A stretch of 64,000 nt of DNA from Poronia punctata. Its lineage: Eukaryota; Ascomycota; Sordariomycetes; Xylariales; Xylariaceae. A model generated the notes under the pieces. It made no database searches. It saw only the letters and a program-made list of their open reading frames with translations, and was not told the origin of the DNA. How positions within the stretch are numbered: the first letter of the stretch is position 1; each line of letters begins with the position of its first letter. The stretch spans positions 248,001 through 312,000 of the forward strand of contig MU401454.1 of assembly GCA_022579005.1 (NCBI GenBank), given 5' to 3'. A program made the position numbers and the translations under genes. Below, piece after piece: positions 1 to 12,993 of this stretch.

Positions 1-1684
1 GATTCTTTACCTGAGAACCATTATCTACCGCCTGCGGGCTGGGTAGGCAGGCGCTTTGAGTGCTAAAAGAGGTGGGATATGCACCTACTTAGGGCTACTC
101 GTAGTGGGGGCGGCTTACCTGGATAAGTAATTACTTACTTACTTAGTGTAGCCAGGAATAAAGTTCATTCGTAAGTGGTGGAGGCAGGTTTCAGGCCTAC
201 GTGTGCTGGTAACAAGATCCAAGCTTGCACTTGCCACTCCGTAACAGCCCTACAGAAACATATTACCTTACCTACGGGCAGGGGGTACCTAGAATACCAG
301 GTAGGGCCTGCAGTTTGTCACCATCTGATCTAGGTTACGTCGTTGTTGGACAACAGCATTCTTAATCCCAGGGATGTTGTTATATGTTTTAGTATGAGTT
401 TGAGAATAAGGATGGTTAAGTAAACAGACGATATCCTGGTCTACACTGTCTACCTCTCTATACCGCTAGGTACCTAGTTGTAATACCGTCTTTTAACTCT
501 TCCCTTCTTGTGACGTAAGTAGGTGTGGTTGCAACCCTACTCGTAAAGTGTACGCGTATACACATTGCAACATTCTCACCTCGAATTCAAGTAAATTCTT
601 ATACTGTATAATTTTACCATGTAAAAGGCATTGTTCTAGTACACCGCCCGTCTGACATGAGCAAGATCATTTTTTCTTTCGTCATTTACTTAATTACGGA
701 ATGTGTTCAGCCCTACCTAACCCTAATAACCCAACCCGCAGAATAGGAATAATATCTTGCAGATAATCAGTTAAACCTAGCAAACGCCAAAAACAATTTG
801 TTCCCTAATAAAGCAAACCAAAATACGTGTCCTGGTCTTGTCGCACGCCTGACTCGATACCACAGGCTGCACCATCCGTAGAACTCTTTGCCTACCCTGA
901 ATTTGGAGAACGGTCTATTTCAAAGCTAGAGGGGTAGGGATGAGGTGAGGTCGTTTCTATTCTGTGACCCAAGCTAGTACACGTACCTCAAGACGATGAT
1001 GAATCAGAAGGGTCCAATATTGTCCCTGCACATGAGAAGCTCAAGATGGCAATGAATCAGAAAAGCAATAGAACAGCTAAGTAAGTAATCTTGGCTACCT
1101 AATTGTGAATCACCAGAGAAACAAACCCCTATTCACAAATTGAATAAAAGTCAAAGTTGTACCACTTACTGTTATCGCTTCCCATATTTTGCACATTTTA
1201 GATACTAGCGCTCCCGATTTCATCATTGCGCAGTGATATATGTACGTTATATATCGCATGCAAAGCGATTTTTATCTTTAGCAGGGAAGTACACATGGAT
1301 AGCTACCCGCAACTTTAATAGGAATATACTATGTATTAGTAGGAAAAGTGTCAACATGTAGTGGTGTGGGTAACTCGGGCCAATATTGACGACAACAGGA
1401 CGAGGAGACTACGAGTAACTATGTTGAGAATATTAACATCTTTGGATGAGAAGGTAAAGGGCAGAAGAAGCATAGAATTCTGCACCGTAATGAAAACCGA
1501 ATCCGGCATCTCATTGATTCATTCATTCATGGATAAAACTTTGCATGTATCTACAGACTACCTCCCAATGACATGACGCTATGGATATGACACAAGATAT
1601 GAGACATGGTATATGTGCAATGTCTATATAAAAACCCCAAGAGAAAGCCCGTTGCCCACGGCTTCTTTTTTCGTCGGTTGTCTT
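1..1684. other. gene-free left flank
   Basis: No convincing coding region was seen. Open frames are short (71 codons at most) and match no family I know. The stretch is rich in short TACCTA/TTACTTAC-type motifs, as are other intergenic gaps in this window. Its right end presumably holds the 3' untranslated region of the permease gene. Confidence 0.5.
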
Positions 1685-3748
1685 TTAGAACAACCATGAC
1701 ACCCACTTCCTGTAGAAGGTCCGGCCCCGGTCGGGATTGGCAGCCCTCTCGGCGGCCTGGTTAGCTAAGAACTCCTCTTCCTCGCGGTCGATGATGTCCT
1801 TGCCGGTGTAGAAGTCGCATTCATGGGGACGCACGCGCTTGCTCTTAGTCCACCACTTGTGGCCAAAGATGAGGATCAGATAGATGGGGATACCGATGTA
1901 GCCCGTGATGAAGGCCGTGTATTTCTCCTTCTTGGTGATGCTCGGGATGAATGCGTCAAAGTTCTTGGTGATGGCGATCAGGCAGCAGGTAAAGAGGGCG
2001 CCGTACGAGCCGTATATTCCCAGTGGTGCCGTATAGGGCATCTGGTCGTCCGTGATGCCTTGGGCCTTGCGCGCGCGTACAAATGAGATGTGCGTCACGA
2101 GGATCGAGATCCATGTCAGTAGACCTAGGATCGTCGTCACGTTGACAAAGTAAGTGAAGACCGTCTTGGCGCTGTCCGATACGTTCAGGAGTCCTAGCAG
2201 GCCGAAGGACGCGGAAAGAAAGAGCGCGTAGATGGGGACACCGCGACTGTCCGTCCTCCGGAAGAAGGAAGGAGCTGAACCATCCGACGCTAGGCCGTAG
2301 AGTGTGCGGCTCGCAATGTACAAGTCCGAGTTGGCCGCCGAGAAGACAAAAAGCAGAATGGCGCCATTGATGATATGGGGAAGAATGTCGATACCAGCAG
2401 CCTCGATGGCGACCACGAACGGAGACGAGTTGGCACCAGGCAAGTTTTTTTTGAGGTTGAAGCTGAGCTTGTCGTCGTCGTATCTCACAATCATGCCGAG
2501 GAGGAAGATGCTGACGATGTAGAAGACAACGATTCGCCAGAACGTGAGTTTAATCGCCCGGGGGATCGTCCTTCGCGGGTTCTGAGCCTCTCCAACTGTC
2601 ACACCGACCAACTCCGTTCCAAGGAAAGCGAATGTGGCAGTGACCAGGGTGGAGTAGAAACCTAAAAATTTCCCGAGAGGGCCCTCGACAAGATATTCGT
2701 TGAATGCACTGGTGTCTGGTCAGCATATTGCGTGTCAAGTCTCGCGCCTCCTTGTATGAAGGAAGGTGTGGCAAAGCGCTGGGGGGGTTAACAACTCACC
2801 CTGGATCCCGCCAGTACTTAAAACCTCTTACTTCACCATCAACACCGCCAGCAGTAATGATAAGCGACAATATGATGATTCCAATAATGACAACGACCTT
2901 GAAACTCGACCTGAAATATATGAATCAGCATATGGGCCACTTATCTGCGTAATCCCATGCGGATAGAGTCAGTGCAACTTACAGCCAGAACTCGAATTCT
3001 CCGAAGAAGCGAACACCAAAGTAATTGATGCAAAGAATCAAGACCAGAAAGATGGCAATCCATACACCAGGGTTGACACGCTCAGGGGGCAACCAAAACT
3101 GGATGACCAAAGCAAGCGCAGTAAGCTGGTTGGGAGGTAGGATGATGTATTTGAACCAATAGCTGTTTGAAACACTGTGTTAGTCCAGGGTAGCCCTCAT
3201 GTGCTAAGAAAGAAATAAAGAAAGAATCGCAACACAATCCAACATTCGTCATGCGGGTCAGGAACTTACACCCAGCCAAGAGCAAACCCAAGCGAGGGAT
3301 CGCAGAATCGAGAAGCATAACCAGTGAAACCAGCCGACATGGGAAGCCAAGCAGAGATCTCTCCGAGACCAGCCATGACGAGGAAGACGATAAAACCAAT
3401 TAGCGAGTATGAGATCAGGATGGAACCCGGCCCAGCCTGAGCGAGGGCCTTTCCGGTGCCGATAATCACTGAAGTGCCATGTTACGTCAGACCAAGTGCT
3501 TCGAAATGTGATAGGTAACACGAGGGGGGCAGGACAAGTTACGTACATCCAGTTCCGATGGCACCACCGATGGCAATCATAGAAATGTGACGCGCTTTCA
3601 GACCTCGGTGAAGGGAGGTCTGAGGATCTGTCTCGATACCGCGGACACGGGTCTGCTCCAACTCATAATCGTAGCCATAGCCGGGGCCCTTGGTTTCGTT
3701 CGGCGACGACGACGAGTGCCGCGACCTAAGGCTGTTTGCCTTCTCCAT
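1685..3748 (-). CDS. amino acid permease, APC superfamily (fungal YAT/AAT type)
   Basis: A plasma-membrane proton-coupled amino acid transporter of the fungal AAT/YAT family, closest in feel to Dip5-like dicarboxylic or general permeases. Five exons read in one frame: 3748-3547, 3468-3270, 3162-2983, 2910-2800 and 2708-1685, giving 571 residues, the usual size. After a hydrophilic N-terminus comes the family signature in TM1 (SMIAIGGAIGTGLIIGTGKA), split by intron 1. TM2-3 follow (GSILISYSLIGFIVFLVMAG, then GEISAWLP). Further on are the FLGTELVGVTVGEAQNPRR segment and the SRTLYGLASDGSAP loop, both typical of the family. I chose the ATG at 3748; the frame stays open 15 nt upstream but only to a GTG. 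Introns are 78, 107, 72 and 91 nt. The substrate cannot be told from sequence. The family call is firm; the specificity is inference. Confidence 0.93.
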
Positions 3749-6700
3749 GGCGACGGTTGTCACACTCTCTGTCTCCCCCAGGCGTGTGTGTATGTGTGGT
3801 AATAGGGACGGCGACGCGACAGTGACACTACGGCGTGCGGCGATCGATACTGACTAGATAGTCTCTCTTGTATTCACACAAGCGACGACTATCGTCAATA
3901 GTAGGCGCTTGCTTTCCGTGCGCCGAAAGACAGGACCGACAAAACCCTGAACCGCTGAACTGCAGAACGACGCAAAAACTTTACAGACCGCAAAAGTCAG
4001 AAGCGCAAAGAGGGGAAGACTGAAGACGCAAAAGCCGGGGGGGGAACGGCAAGTAATGTACTGTGCTGAAGAAGGCAGGACCAAACTACTTACCTATCTT
4101 GGACTATACCACGCGCAGCACAAGCACAAACAAGCTCAAGCAACGGGAAACGGCATTGGGGCGGACAGAGCGAAAGGGCACGGCCATGTTTCGGTTGATT
4201 TAAATACAATCAGCGTGTCCGCCAAGCAAATCTCTTATTCAATGTTGGCTGCCCACCCTTTCCCCATCCTGCCCTCTACTGCCACCCTGCCATAATACAA
4301 TCTGGTATCATCGCACATCCCTCGCGTCGAGGGTCTTTCCTTACATCGTTTTGGTAGTAACCATATGGCAAGATATGCATGCCAAGATATGATACCCATA
4401 GAAAGAACAATTCCTCAACCATGAATGGACAGTCGCGGTTGCTAGACCCCACGCGGGAAACCCTGTCCTGACCCTGTTCCTCCCAAGAACGTGACTTTTC
4501 CCCAGTCTTATCTTCATACCAAGACTACCAAGCCGCTGGGGCCCGACTGGGGAGGGCAGCACCAGGCAAATACCAGCAGGTACGTTGGCTAGCCTAGTCT
4601 AGGCAGATTCGAACACTACGGACGACTGTTGGTTAGACTACCTAAGGTAGATAGGGTTAAGCCTTTTAGATTAGAACTAGACCGAGGGCATACTCCTAAA
4701 CCAAGAATCGGGCCCCCGCTCTGAACAGCTAGCCGAAAGTGGCGTTGAGCGTTGTGTCTCGGGTTCTTTTTACTGTTCTTTTTTGGATCCCGCCTCTACT
4801 TCGTTTCTTCATATCAGCACTGTATTATGGACACAAATTGGGATATCAAAGGATATGAATCCGTTGGCTTACAATAGGTCAAAATAGCCGACGAGAGGTA
4901 CGGTTAGCATTCAGACTCAAGGTTATATGGGTAGATTAGGTCCTCAAGGTAGCCCGTGGTAGGTAGCTTCACGCTCCCTCCCGAGTAATAAGTAAGCACT
5001 TGTTGCTGTAGCGCTCCCTTTTCTGCAGAGAGGCCGGTGTCAAAAAGTGGGAAAGTACCATATGCTAATAATCTCCTAACATAACAGACTCGGGTACATA
5101 TCTACACAAGATCTAGAACACGTACTACTTCAGTGCATGAGTCTCTCCAACTCAGCCGCTGGTGTCCGGCAGCAACCACCCGAACCCCCCAGTTCGAGTC
5201 AAGCTACCCTTTTCTCGACTCGCGTTTCCTTTCTTTCTTCTGTCATTCGACCAAGATAACTCTTCTTGTGGTTCATCCCGTCCGGTCAAGCACGTGCTGT
5301 TTTGTTTTTAGATATTGAGCTATGTTGTGCGCAATTTTGCCCTAAGCCGACGGGATCTACATAATTTACACAGTATCTGAGATTTAACGGGCTGTTATCT
5401 ACCATTATCCTAACTTTAGTCCGGGCTTACGCTAGGTCTATCCACATAGGTATCATCGAGGTTCGCACTGTTTTATAGGCACAACGCATTCCCTAGTTCT
5501 ACGAGTAGACGATCTCTTAAAACACTTTTTAGGACGATCCTCAGTTGAGATTATCTTATGTAAATATTATGTACGATAGTCTAGTAGGTATTTGGTCAAA
5601 TGACAGTCTTATCTAGAAAACAACACAAAAGTAATAGAAACACGTTAGGGGTATTAAAACCCCCGCCTTGCGCGCAATCAAGTTTCAGCAGAAAGAAAAG
5701 TAAAACGGCTGGCAAGCAAGCATATGCGCCGTACCCAACAAACATACATATCATTCCTCCGTACAACAACAGAAGTTGGCAAGAACAAGGCTAAGGTTAC
5801 TTACTTAGGTTGAGGCTCAACTACCTACATACAGACCTACATACCGTAGACCGTATACGTCCAACCAGCATTACCGGTATGAGATCCGGGCATAGATCTC
5901 CATTTTGCCAGGAAACCCCACGGCGACAAAGGACGTCGCTTTGATGCCTTGCTTTTTCACCTATATACCAAGATAATCGCGTAATAACAAGCCTCATACA
6001 TCATCTCGAATTTAACCTTTTTCTATAAGCATTTCAGCCAAGGCTGACAAGCTTCGTTTCGATACGGCACCGTTTACAAGCTAACACAGTCTTAATTCCC
6101 ACACTAGACTAACCTAACCTAGAGTCTGATAAGGAAAGAAGAAATCAAACCACCACAATTGAGCAAAACCCATCTTTTACCAAATCAAGTACCGAGACTA
6201 CGTTGTTTTAGTTAGCTAAAGCTAGGTATTTAGTCTAGACAAGATAGACTGAATGATTATGTATTTCCCCTTCAATTTCGTCGGTGGCTGCCCACTACGG
6301 GCTTGGAAAAAAAAAAGGGGGAGGGCAGACCCTGATTCGGGTTTCCCCGGTGTCGGTTTGTGCCGGCCTTGGTATCGGACTTTATGCGTATCTGAGATTT
6401 TGCCTACGAGTAGACGAAGTACACTCCCAACCTACCTTACTACGAGTAGGTTAGGTGACGGAAAGACGATCGTCTTCGCTGCTTGTTTTCAATTACCTTA
6501 CCATCCCCCGATCCCGATTTATGCTCCTCTTTCTTTCTTCTCTAAAAGTATTTAGGCAAAAGTACAAATGATTTATACGTGTAGAGAAGTACACACACAC
6601 ACATTTTACCTCTTACTACAAGCTGACAAATACTAACCAACCAAATAAGTAGCAGGGAAAGAAATACCTACACGTATTAAGGTGACCTATGTCAAGTTCC

Positions 6701-7633
6701 TTGGCCTACGAGATAATACCCAACCTAAACCCTTATCTGCCCAGTTGCCCGTAATGTCTTCGTTTTCTCCCAGCGTCAGCTTCTCTTTTAGGATTAATCC
6801 GCCAAGATGCCTCCTAGGATTACCTAACGTTAGCCGAGTAAAATAAGTAGGTAAGTAATCATCATAAGTAGGTAGGTACCTACTTAACATGGTGACCGCC
6901 ACTGACAAGGTGGTCGCAAGCTGACCTGCAATGAGGGAAGCCAAGCAGCCTAACAATCTTGGAAGAGAGAGAGAATGATGACAAGAACCAAAAAAAAAGG
7001 GAAGCAATTGAGATAAATATAAAAGAAGAAAACAGCTTTAATTGATTGTTCCACGCTACAAATAGAAAATCATAAGATATACATAATATATGCCAGAATG
7101 ATTCAAAACAATTTATCTATGTTTACAGAGCTGATGGAATAATATAATAAATACTAGTACTGCATGACGCTAGCACAGCTGGATAGATGGGGTTATGCAA
7201 CTGCAACATCGCCTCACGGGTTCATTCACGTATCACTCGTAACAGCTGAGCTCGTGTATCTGGGCAGGTAACCTAGGCTCAAACAGTACATGCTGTATTA
7301 TGGTACATTTACCGAGTATCTCTAGATAAAAAAAGAGTAAGCATTACCCCAACCGTCTTCATCGGCTGGCAACTTTTTTGCATCCTTGTCCCGTTAGTCT
7401 AGGCTGTCAACGCCCATCGCACAGAACGCCGTGTCTCTTTCCGACAGGTTGCCATTGTACATATAAAGTATGGCAAGGGTCTCGTATTAGGTGCGCGCGT
7501 ACATCACTGCCACCCCACTAGTTATAGTGGTCGGTGTTATTTTCTGACACCGAGGTATTCGTGAACTAGGCTATCTGGATCTCAAATGCATCTAATAGCC
7601 AAACACTGCTTGCGCGTCGATGAGCGTAAGGCT
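3749..7633. other. 3.9-kb intergenic region upstream of the permease and downstream of NUP192
   Basis: No supported gene was found. The right end should hold the NUP192 3' UTR and the left end the permease promoter and 5' UTR. Many TAGGTA/TACCTA motifs and a short CA run near 6590 are visible. Scattered open frames of 60-106 codons have no recognisable domain and no good start context. Confidence 0.5.
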
Positions 7634-10600
7634 TCAGTGGAATAACACTGGTGCTGGCTTATTGTCATTGCCAAGTGTCTGATCTTCAAACTGTATACCA
7701 GAAAGGTTAGCTCTCTTTAAGCATAGTAGCTTCTGATTAGATTCCCTATTTGACTTACCTCGAGGAAGCCAGTGGCAGTGATCATAACTACGAAAGCCTC
7801 GGCGAGATCTTCGATGCGCTCGGCGAGAGCGGGTTCCATCCTTCCAGCTCCCGTGCCTACGCCGGCAGACCGTTTGAGCACATGGGTTACAAGCATCCTG
7901 TTGTCTGTGAGGAATCGTCTGCCTTGTAAGATGTTGTGCGAGCCCCGGCTGACGATGGCGATGCCGAGAATACGCGCCACCTTGACCAGCAGCACGTAAT
8001 GCTTCTCTAATGCCTTGGAATCTGACGAGTCGACTTGCAACTCGGGGTCGACCGCAAACAAACCGGACTGCTCAACCGTCCGGAATAAGTTGGCGTGTAG
8101 CACGTGTTTGGCACCTTCGCGCGTCTGGCACAGTTGTAGGAGAAGAGCCAACTTGGCGTTGAAAGAACACTGCTTGTCGGCGTTGCCTACATCTAGGTTA
8201 GAATGCGAAAATAAACCTCCATATGATCGTTCTTTCTCCTTACCGATTTGGTTGATTTCCATCCACTCCTGTAGAACGTCGCGTAGGGAATCGACAAGAA
8301 TACCGATGAAGTTGAGCTTGTTAAGCGTCTCCACCACGTAGTTGTCATGCTCCTTCCTGCCGAGCTGGACGAGCGTCGTCAGAAGGATCAGGGCCGCCGA
8401 CTGACACTCAGCATCTCCACCAAATGCATCGTCACAGACCACGTTGAGAAGCTTATCGCCGTACGCTCGGACCGTCTTTGTAATCTTCCGTAGGCTCGAC
8501 AGGGCTCCCTGGTTGTGGTCGAGAATGCCGGTTAGATAGCGATAGCAGATGTTGTAGTAGATGGACCGAAGTTCCTGGTTCCCAACCCACTTTGCAACCG
8601 AATCCAAGCACATTTCGAACAGCTGATAGAGCTTATCGCTGACCAGATTTTCCACCGCACGGCTTTGTTGGTCTTTGGATACCATTGTGGCGAAGTCGAG
8701 CTTGAAAAGCAATACCTTGGCCAGCTTGGCTAGCTCGAGAGCCGATACAGGCTTCTGGAAACCGTACATCTCAATACCGGGAAGCGTCGCTTGCAGTGTT
8801 TGTAAGATGAAAGAGACCTCGTTCGTGCCCTTGAAGTCGTTACAGCCCGTCATGACCATCAAAAGTCTGGTCCATGCCCGGAGCGTCTTGAGGCTGTATG
8901 CTCGGATCTGTGTTAGCCGGTTGAGGTAAAGAACGTAAAGTAGCACTATCTGTTCTTCAGCGTCCATGGCGGCTGCATCCTGCTGTAAGATCACCTGTCC
9001 CGGTTGACTGCCTTCGTTGCGCTTCAGAAGCAGAACTTCTTGCACCTTGTTGAGGTTGTACACCATGTTTCCATCGTCGTCTTGTTCGAGGCAAGGCCGA
9101 AGATCCAAGTCACCGAAAGCATTAAGTTCTGGGGGCGGGGCCAGGAACAGATCGTCATGCGGTAATGTGTCATGGAAATCAAACACGGACGGCACTGGGA
9201 TCGACTCCATCCCCTCAATGACAATCTGGCCACCTAGAGCGTCAAATATACGTCGTTTCAGCGCAGGCAACTGGCTCTGGGTCACGCTGCACAGCTCGTG
9301 AGCAATGTACTCCAGAGCCATGGCTCGAATGGATAGACAATCGACGAAGCCCTCCGCTGCAGGTGTGGTGAGAAAGTCGGGGCCGACCGCTTCTTGCCCA
9401 TCCCAGCTAGCGCCTTGTTGAGTGACGAGTCCCTGGAGTAGGATATGAAATAAGAAGTCATGCTCCCGCAGCTCTTCGAGTACAAGCTTTGCTGATAAAG
9501 GGGAGCTCCAAAGGAGCTGAAACACCCGCAGGACCTTGTACTTGAGTGCTACAAGCCATTGTACCATGGCCCCGTCCTCGTTCTGCACCGGTACGTCGAT
9601 TATCACCGGCAACAACGAATGGAATAATGCTGATCGCTGATCGAATGCGCTTCCAGGTTCGATCTCCAAGGTATTTGCTGAGCAACGGAATCCAAGGAAG
9701 AGATGGGCAATAGTTGGCCGGTCGGGGTTGGCTTTCAAGCAAGAATAGAGGAAATCCAGTATATAGGTCTTGATCTGGTAGTCAGGAGACTCTGCTTCAC
9801 GGCGGAAGTCTAGCGGGTTCGTGAGTTCAGCGGTGAATGCACCGGCGATGGTCTGTGCGTCGCCATGCTCCTCGAGGGCCACGATCGCTTTATTGCGATG
9901 AGTCAGACCAGTGAATCCGGACTGCCAGGCTGAGATGACCTTGGGAGATGTCGAGATCTTCTCTAGTAGCTTCAGGCTCGCTAGGGTAAGAGCGGGATGT
10001 CCTATGCCGCAATAGCCGCCCAGGTCCGAGACGAGTGTGAGGCTGGCCATAAGACCGTCTTCTATAGACGCAAATGCGGCATTGGAAGTTGGAGTGAACG
10101 ACGACCGGCTCTGAACACGATTATGCGGCTTGACTATTGGCCTTACCAGATCGACGAACGTGGCCTGCAAGTCCAACACTTTGGATAATAGCTCGACAGC
10201 TCGCAAGACCCCGAGAATGAGCGGGGAATCGGGCGCTGCCTTGCCAATGTCGGTTGCATTTTGGTGGATAGTGTCGAACACGCCCTTCATGAATTTGCTA
10301 TCATACATCCATTCCATGACCCGAGCGAACGGGTGCAAGCTCACATACGTTTCCAGGTCCTTGGTCTGAATCGCGCCATCTACGTTGATGTTCGACTCGT
10401 TGGCGAAGACGATGAGGTCTTCGTTGAAGCTGCATATGCAAGCCAAGGCAAAGTCTAGACAATAAAAACGCAGTGCCCTTTGGTGCAGGACTTCGCGAGA
10501 CTCGGGAATCCTCATAGAAAAGACATGGCCGAGGATAAAGTCCACATATGGTTCGATCCCAGGACGTGTCCGCGTAGAAGCACCGAGATCTTCTGGGTAA

Positions 10601-12993
10601 GGCAAGGCGTCGTTTAGGACAGTGCTGCCGCCCGGAAGGGTCGTCAGGACGGTCAGGAACTGGATAAATGTGCTCGTCTCGTCGAAATTCGGACTCATTT
10701 CCTGGAACAGAGCCTCCATGAAGAATGACGGGGGCGGTAACGCCGCCGTCGAAGTCTGCGACCTGGCAGACATGGAAGGGGAGATGAAGGTACCTGTGAA
10801 GCACGATTCGACCACTCGCCACATTGCATGGTTCTGTGACAACGACTTTCGGGCCATGAGGGCACCTAGCGCTCGGAATGCGGAGGCCCTGATCTGAGGT
10901 CCGATGGCGCTACTGATGGCTTGTAGGAGGAGCATGACTAACCTGTCATTTCGCTGTTGCAATAAGTAGAGACGCGAGGGCTCACTTTCTGACGCAAGCT
11001 TGGTGATGAGGCGAAGATATGCTTCCTGCAGCATGACAAACTCGTGCTCACTGTCTGTCGGCTCGTTGTCGAGTTTGGCGACCCTCGGGGCGGCAACTTG
11101 CGTTCCGACGGGCTTCGCTCGGATTTTGTTGATATGATACTCCAGTTCCTTCAATATAGTAGTCCACGTAATCGACGACGGTTTTCGCAGTTGGTGGCCC
11201 TCGTCCAAGAGGAATTCATGTGCGTAGGTTGCGCTCTCAGAATCATCGGAAAGGCATTGTAGCATCTCGCAGAAAGCAATCTGTAGAGGAGTAGACGTTC
11301 GCCTCGATGCCCACTGCAAGAACCCGGCGAGATTGCTGTCGGGGTCGGCCCAGAAGACGTCTCCCGCTTCCGGTCGGCCTTCGTATGAGTAGGCGATTAT
11401 CAAGAGGAATCTTTCGAGATCGATATCTTGGTCTTGTAGCTGGCCGGTCTGGCGCAGCTCATCTTCCTCGATTTTCAGCTTGCGAAGCACGTCTGGCATA
11501 TTCGATATAAAAGCATCGATAAATATCTCCATTCTCGCATTTAGACGTCCCTGGAGTTGAGTGGAGAAAGGGACAGTATCTGGAGGAAGAGCTGGCGTCC
11601 TCTTCTGGACCCAGTTTCTCACCCGATTCATCCAGGGGTCTTGCCATTCCGTAATCTTGGCGTCTAATACGGCTGCCAACAGAAAGTCGAAAGCGCCGTC
11701 TTTTAAAGCCTCTTGGAACTGTTTAGATCTCTTCATGTCCTCTGTCTGTACGTCAGCGACGGGAGTTCATCTGGATAAAAGACAAGCCCTACCTTGGTCT
11801 ATATCGACGTCACGCAGACCTGAGCCAGCCGCATCTTGTACATACCACCCACTGTATTCGGCAAGCCACCAAGCCCTAATAGCGGCGTCGAGAAAGGGTA
11901 TCGTGCGAGTGCCACTATCAAATACCCGGGATATGGCGGCATTAAGCTTTCTGGCTTGCTCCACGCTGCGGTTGCTTTCGGTAGAACCAAAAACTGTGAT
12001 ATAAGTACCGACAACAGGCAACAAATGAACTGCGGACGTCAAAGTTAGAGAAGACCGAACCGAGCCGTAAGCCGATTGGGGCGCTTACCTATGGAGTAAT
12101 CATATCTAGTGGCACCCCCGTATTCCTTTAGAAAGTTGATAAAGTCACCTTCGTTTGCCATGTGCCTTTCAACTGCATAGCAGAGAATGACGGCAAGGAG
12201 CTCATGTTGCTGCATAAGACTGATATGCGTGAACTCGTACGTCTCTTGAAGTTGCAGCTGGGTTGCGAGACCCCGCATGGCCGCTCCATTTATTTGCTCC
12301 GAGAGCTTCTGCAACCAATTCCGAATACCAGCCAGAGTGGTTGTACAGGATGGGACGAATCTCTCATTGACTTTTGTTACGCCAGGACCGTTGTCCCGGA
12401 GGATGTATCGGGTGACATAGGGACCAAGACGCCCAAGGCCGTCGCCCACATCGTCGGCCAACAGCTCGTCTTCTTCTTTGTGTAGTTCGAGCAGCAAGAG
12501 CATGCAGCTAAGCAGGTATTTTCTTTGTTGGTGGAAACGGATGATGGCGCATTCCTTTCGAGGTCGGCCCAGCGTCTCCTCTTCTCCTTCTGCTTGTAGC
12601 GCAAGCTTCGTAGCTTCGATTTCATCTAGGTCGATATCATCTGCGATTTGTAAAACGATTTCTTGGAAGTCCTTATTCAGTGTCCATTCTTCGCCGCCGA
12701 ACGTGACTTTCCCTGTTCCCACGCATGTCAGTCCAGAGACCAGAACAGAGACACCAAGTATGCTATGGAGAATACGAACCTGATAAGACTGCGTCGCGGC
12801 TCGACTTCTTCCGTTCTGGTTTATCTAATAAGCTCTCAAAGCTTGGGGCGGCTGTCTCTAAAAGGGGGTTCTCGGGAAGTAGAGCTAAGGCTAAGCGACC
12901 CCCTTCTTCACGGTCTTCCTTGAGGGCATCGGCGACGGTTGTCAAGTCTCGATGGAGAGCCTGGAAAACCTCCATAGTACCATCTTCCGCCAT
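7634..12993 (-). CDS. NUP192: nucleoporin Nup192 (NUP205 family)
   Basis: A large alpha-solenoid scaffold nucleoporin of the nuclear pore inner ring. In well-studied fungi it binds Nic96, Nup53/59 and Nup145N. Exons are 12993-12780, 12712-12089, 12029-11793, 11741-7759 and a proposed last exon 7690-7634, giving 1704 residues, against roughly 1680-1760 for known fungal Nup192. The N-terminus (MAEDGTMEVFQALHRDLTTV) and the segment with FINFLKEYGG and VHLLPVVGTYITVFGS fit the family; the rest is helical, with no catalytic motif. All exon phases agree. The last intron (7758-7691, 68 nt) starts GTAAGT, has CTAAC just before the acceptor and replaces a 13-residue read-through end with 18 residues ending PVLFH. 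If it is retained, the stop is at 7717 and the protein has 1699 residues. The gene is divergently paired with TEL1. The family call is strong; the C-terminus is less certain. Confidence 0.92.

Noticed and set aside
4595..4640. tRNA-like GTTCGAATC on the minus strand
   Set aside because: The bases beside the loop do not pair as a T-stem, and no A box or acceptor stem lies at the right distance.
8015..11647. Several 60-170 codon frames opposite or overlapping NUP192
   Set aside because: They are shadows of the long NUP192 coding frame.
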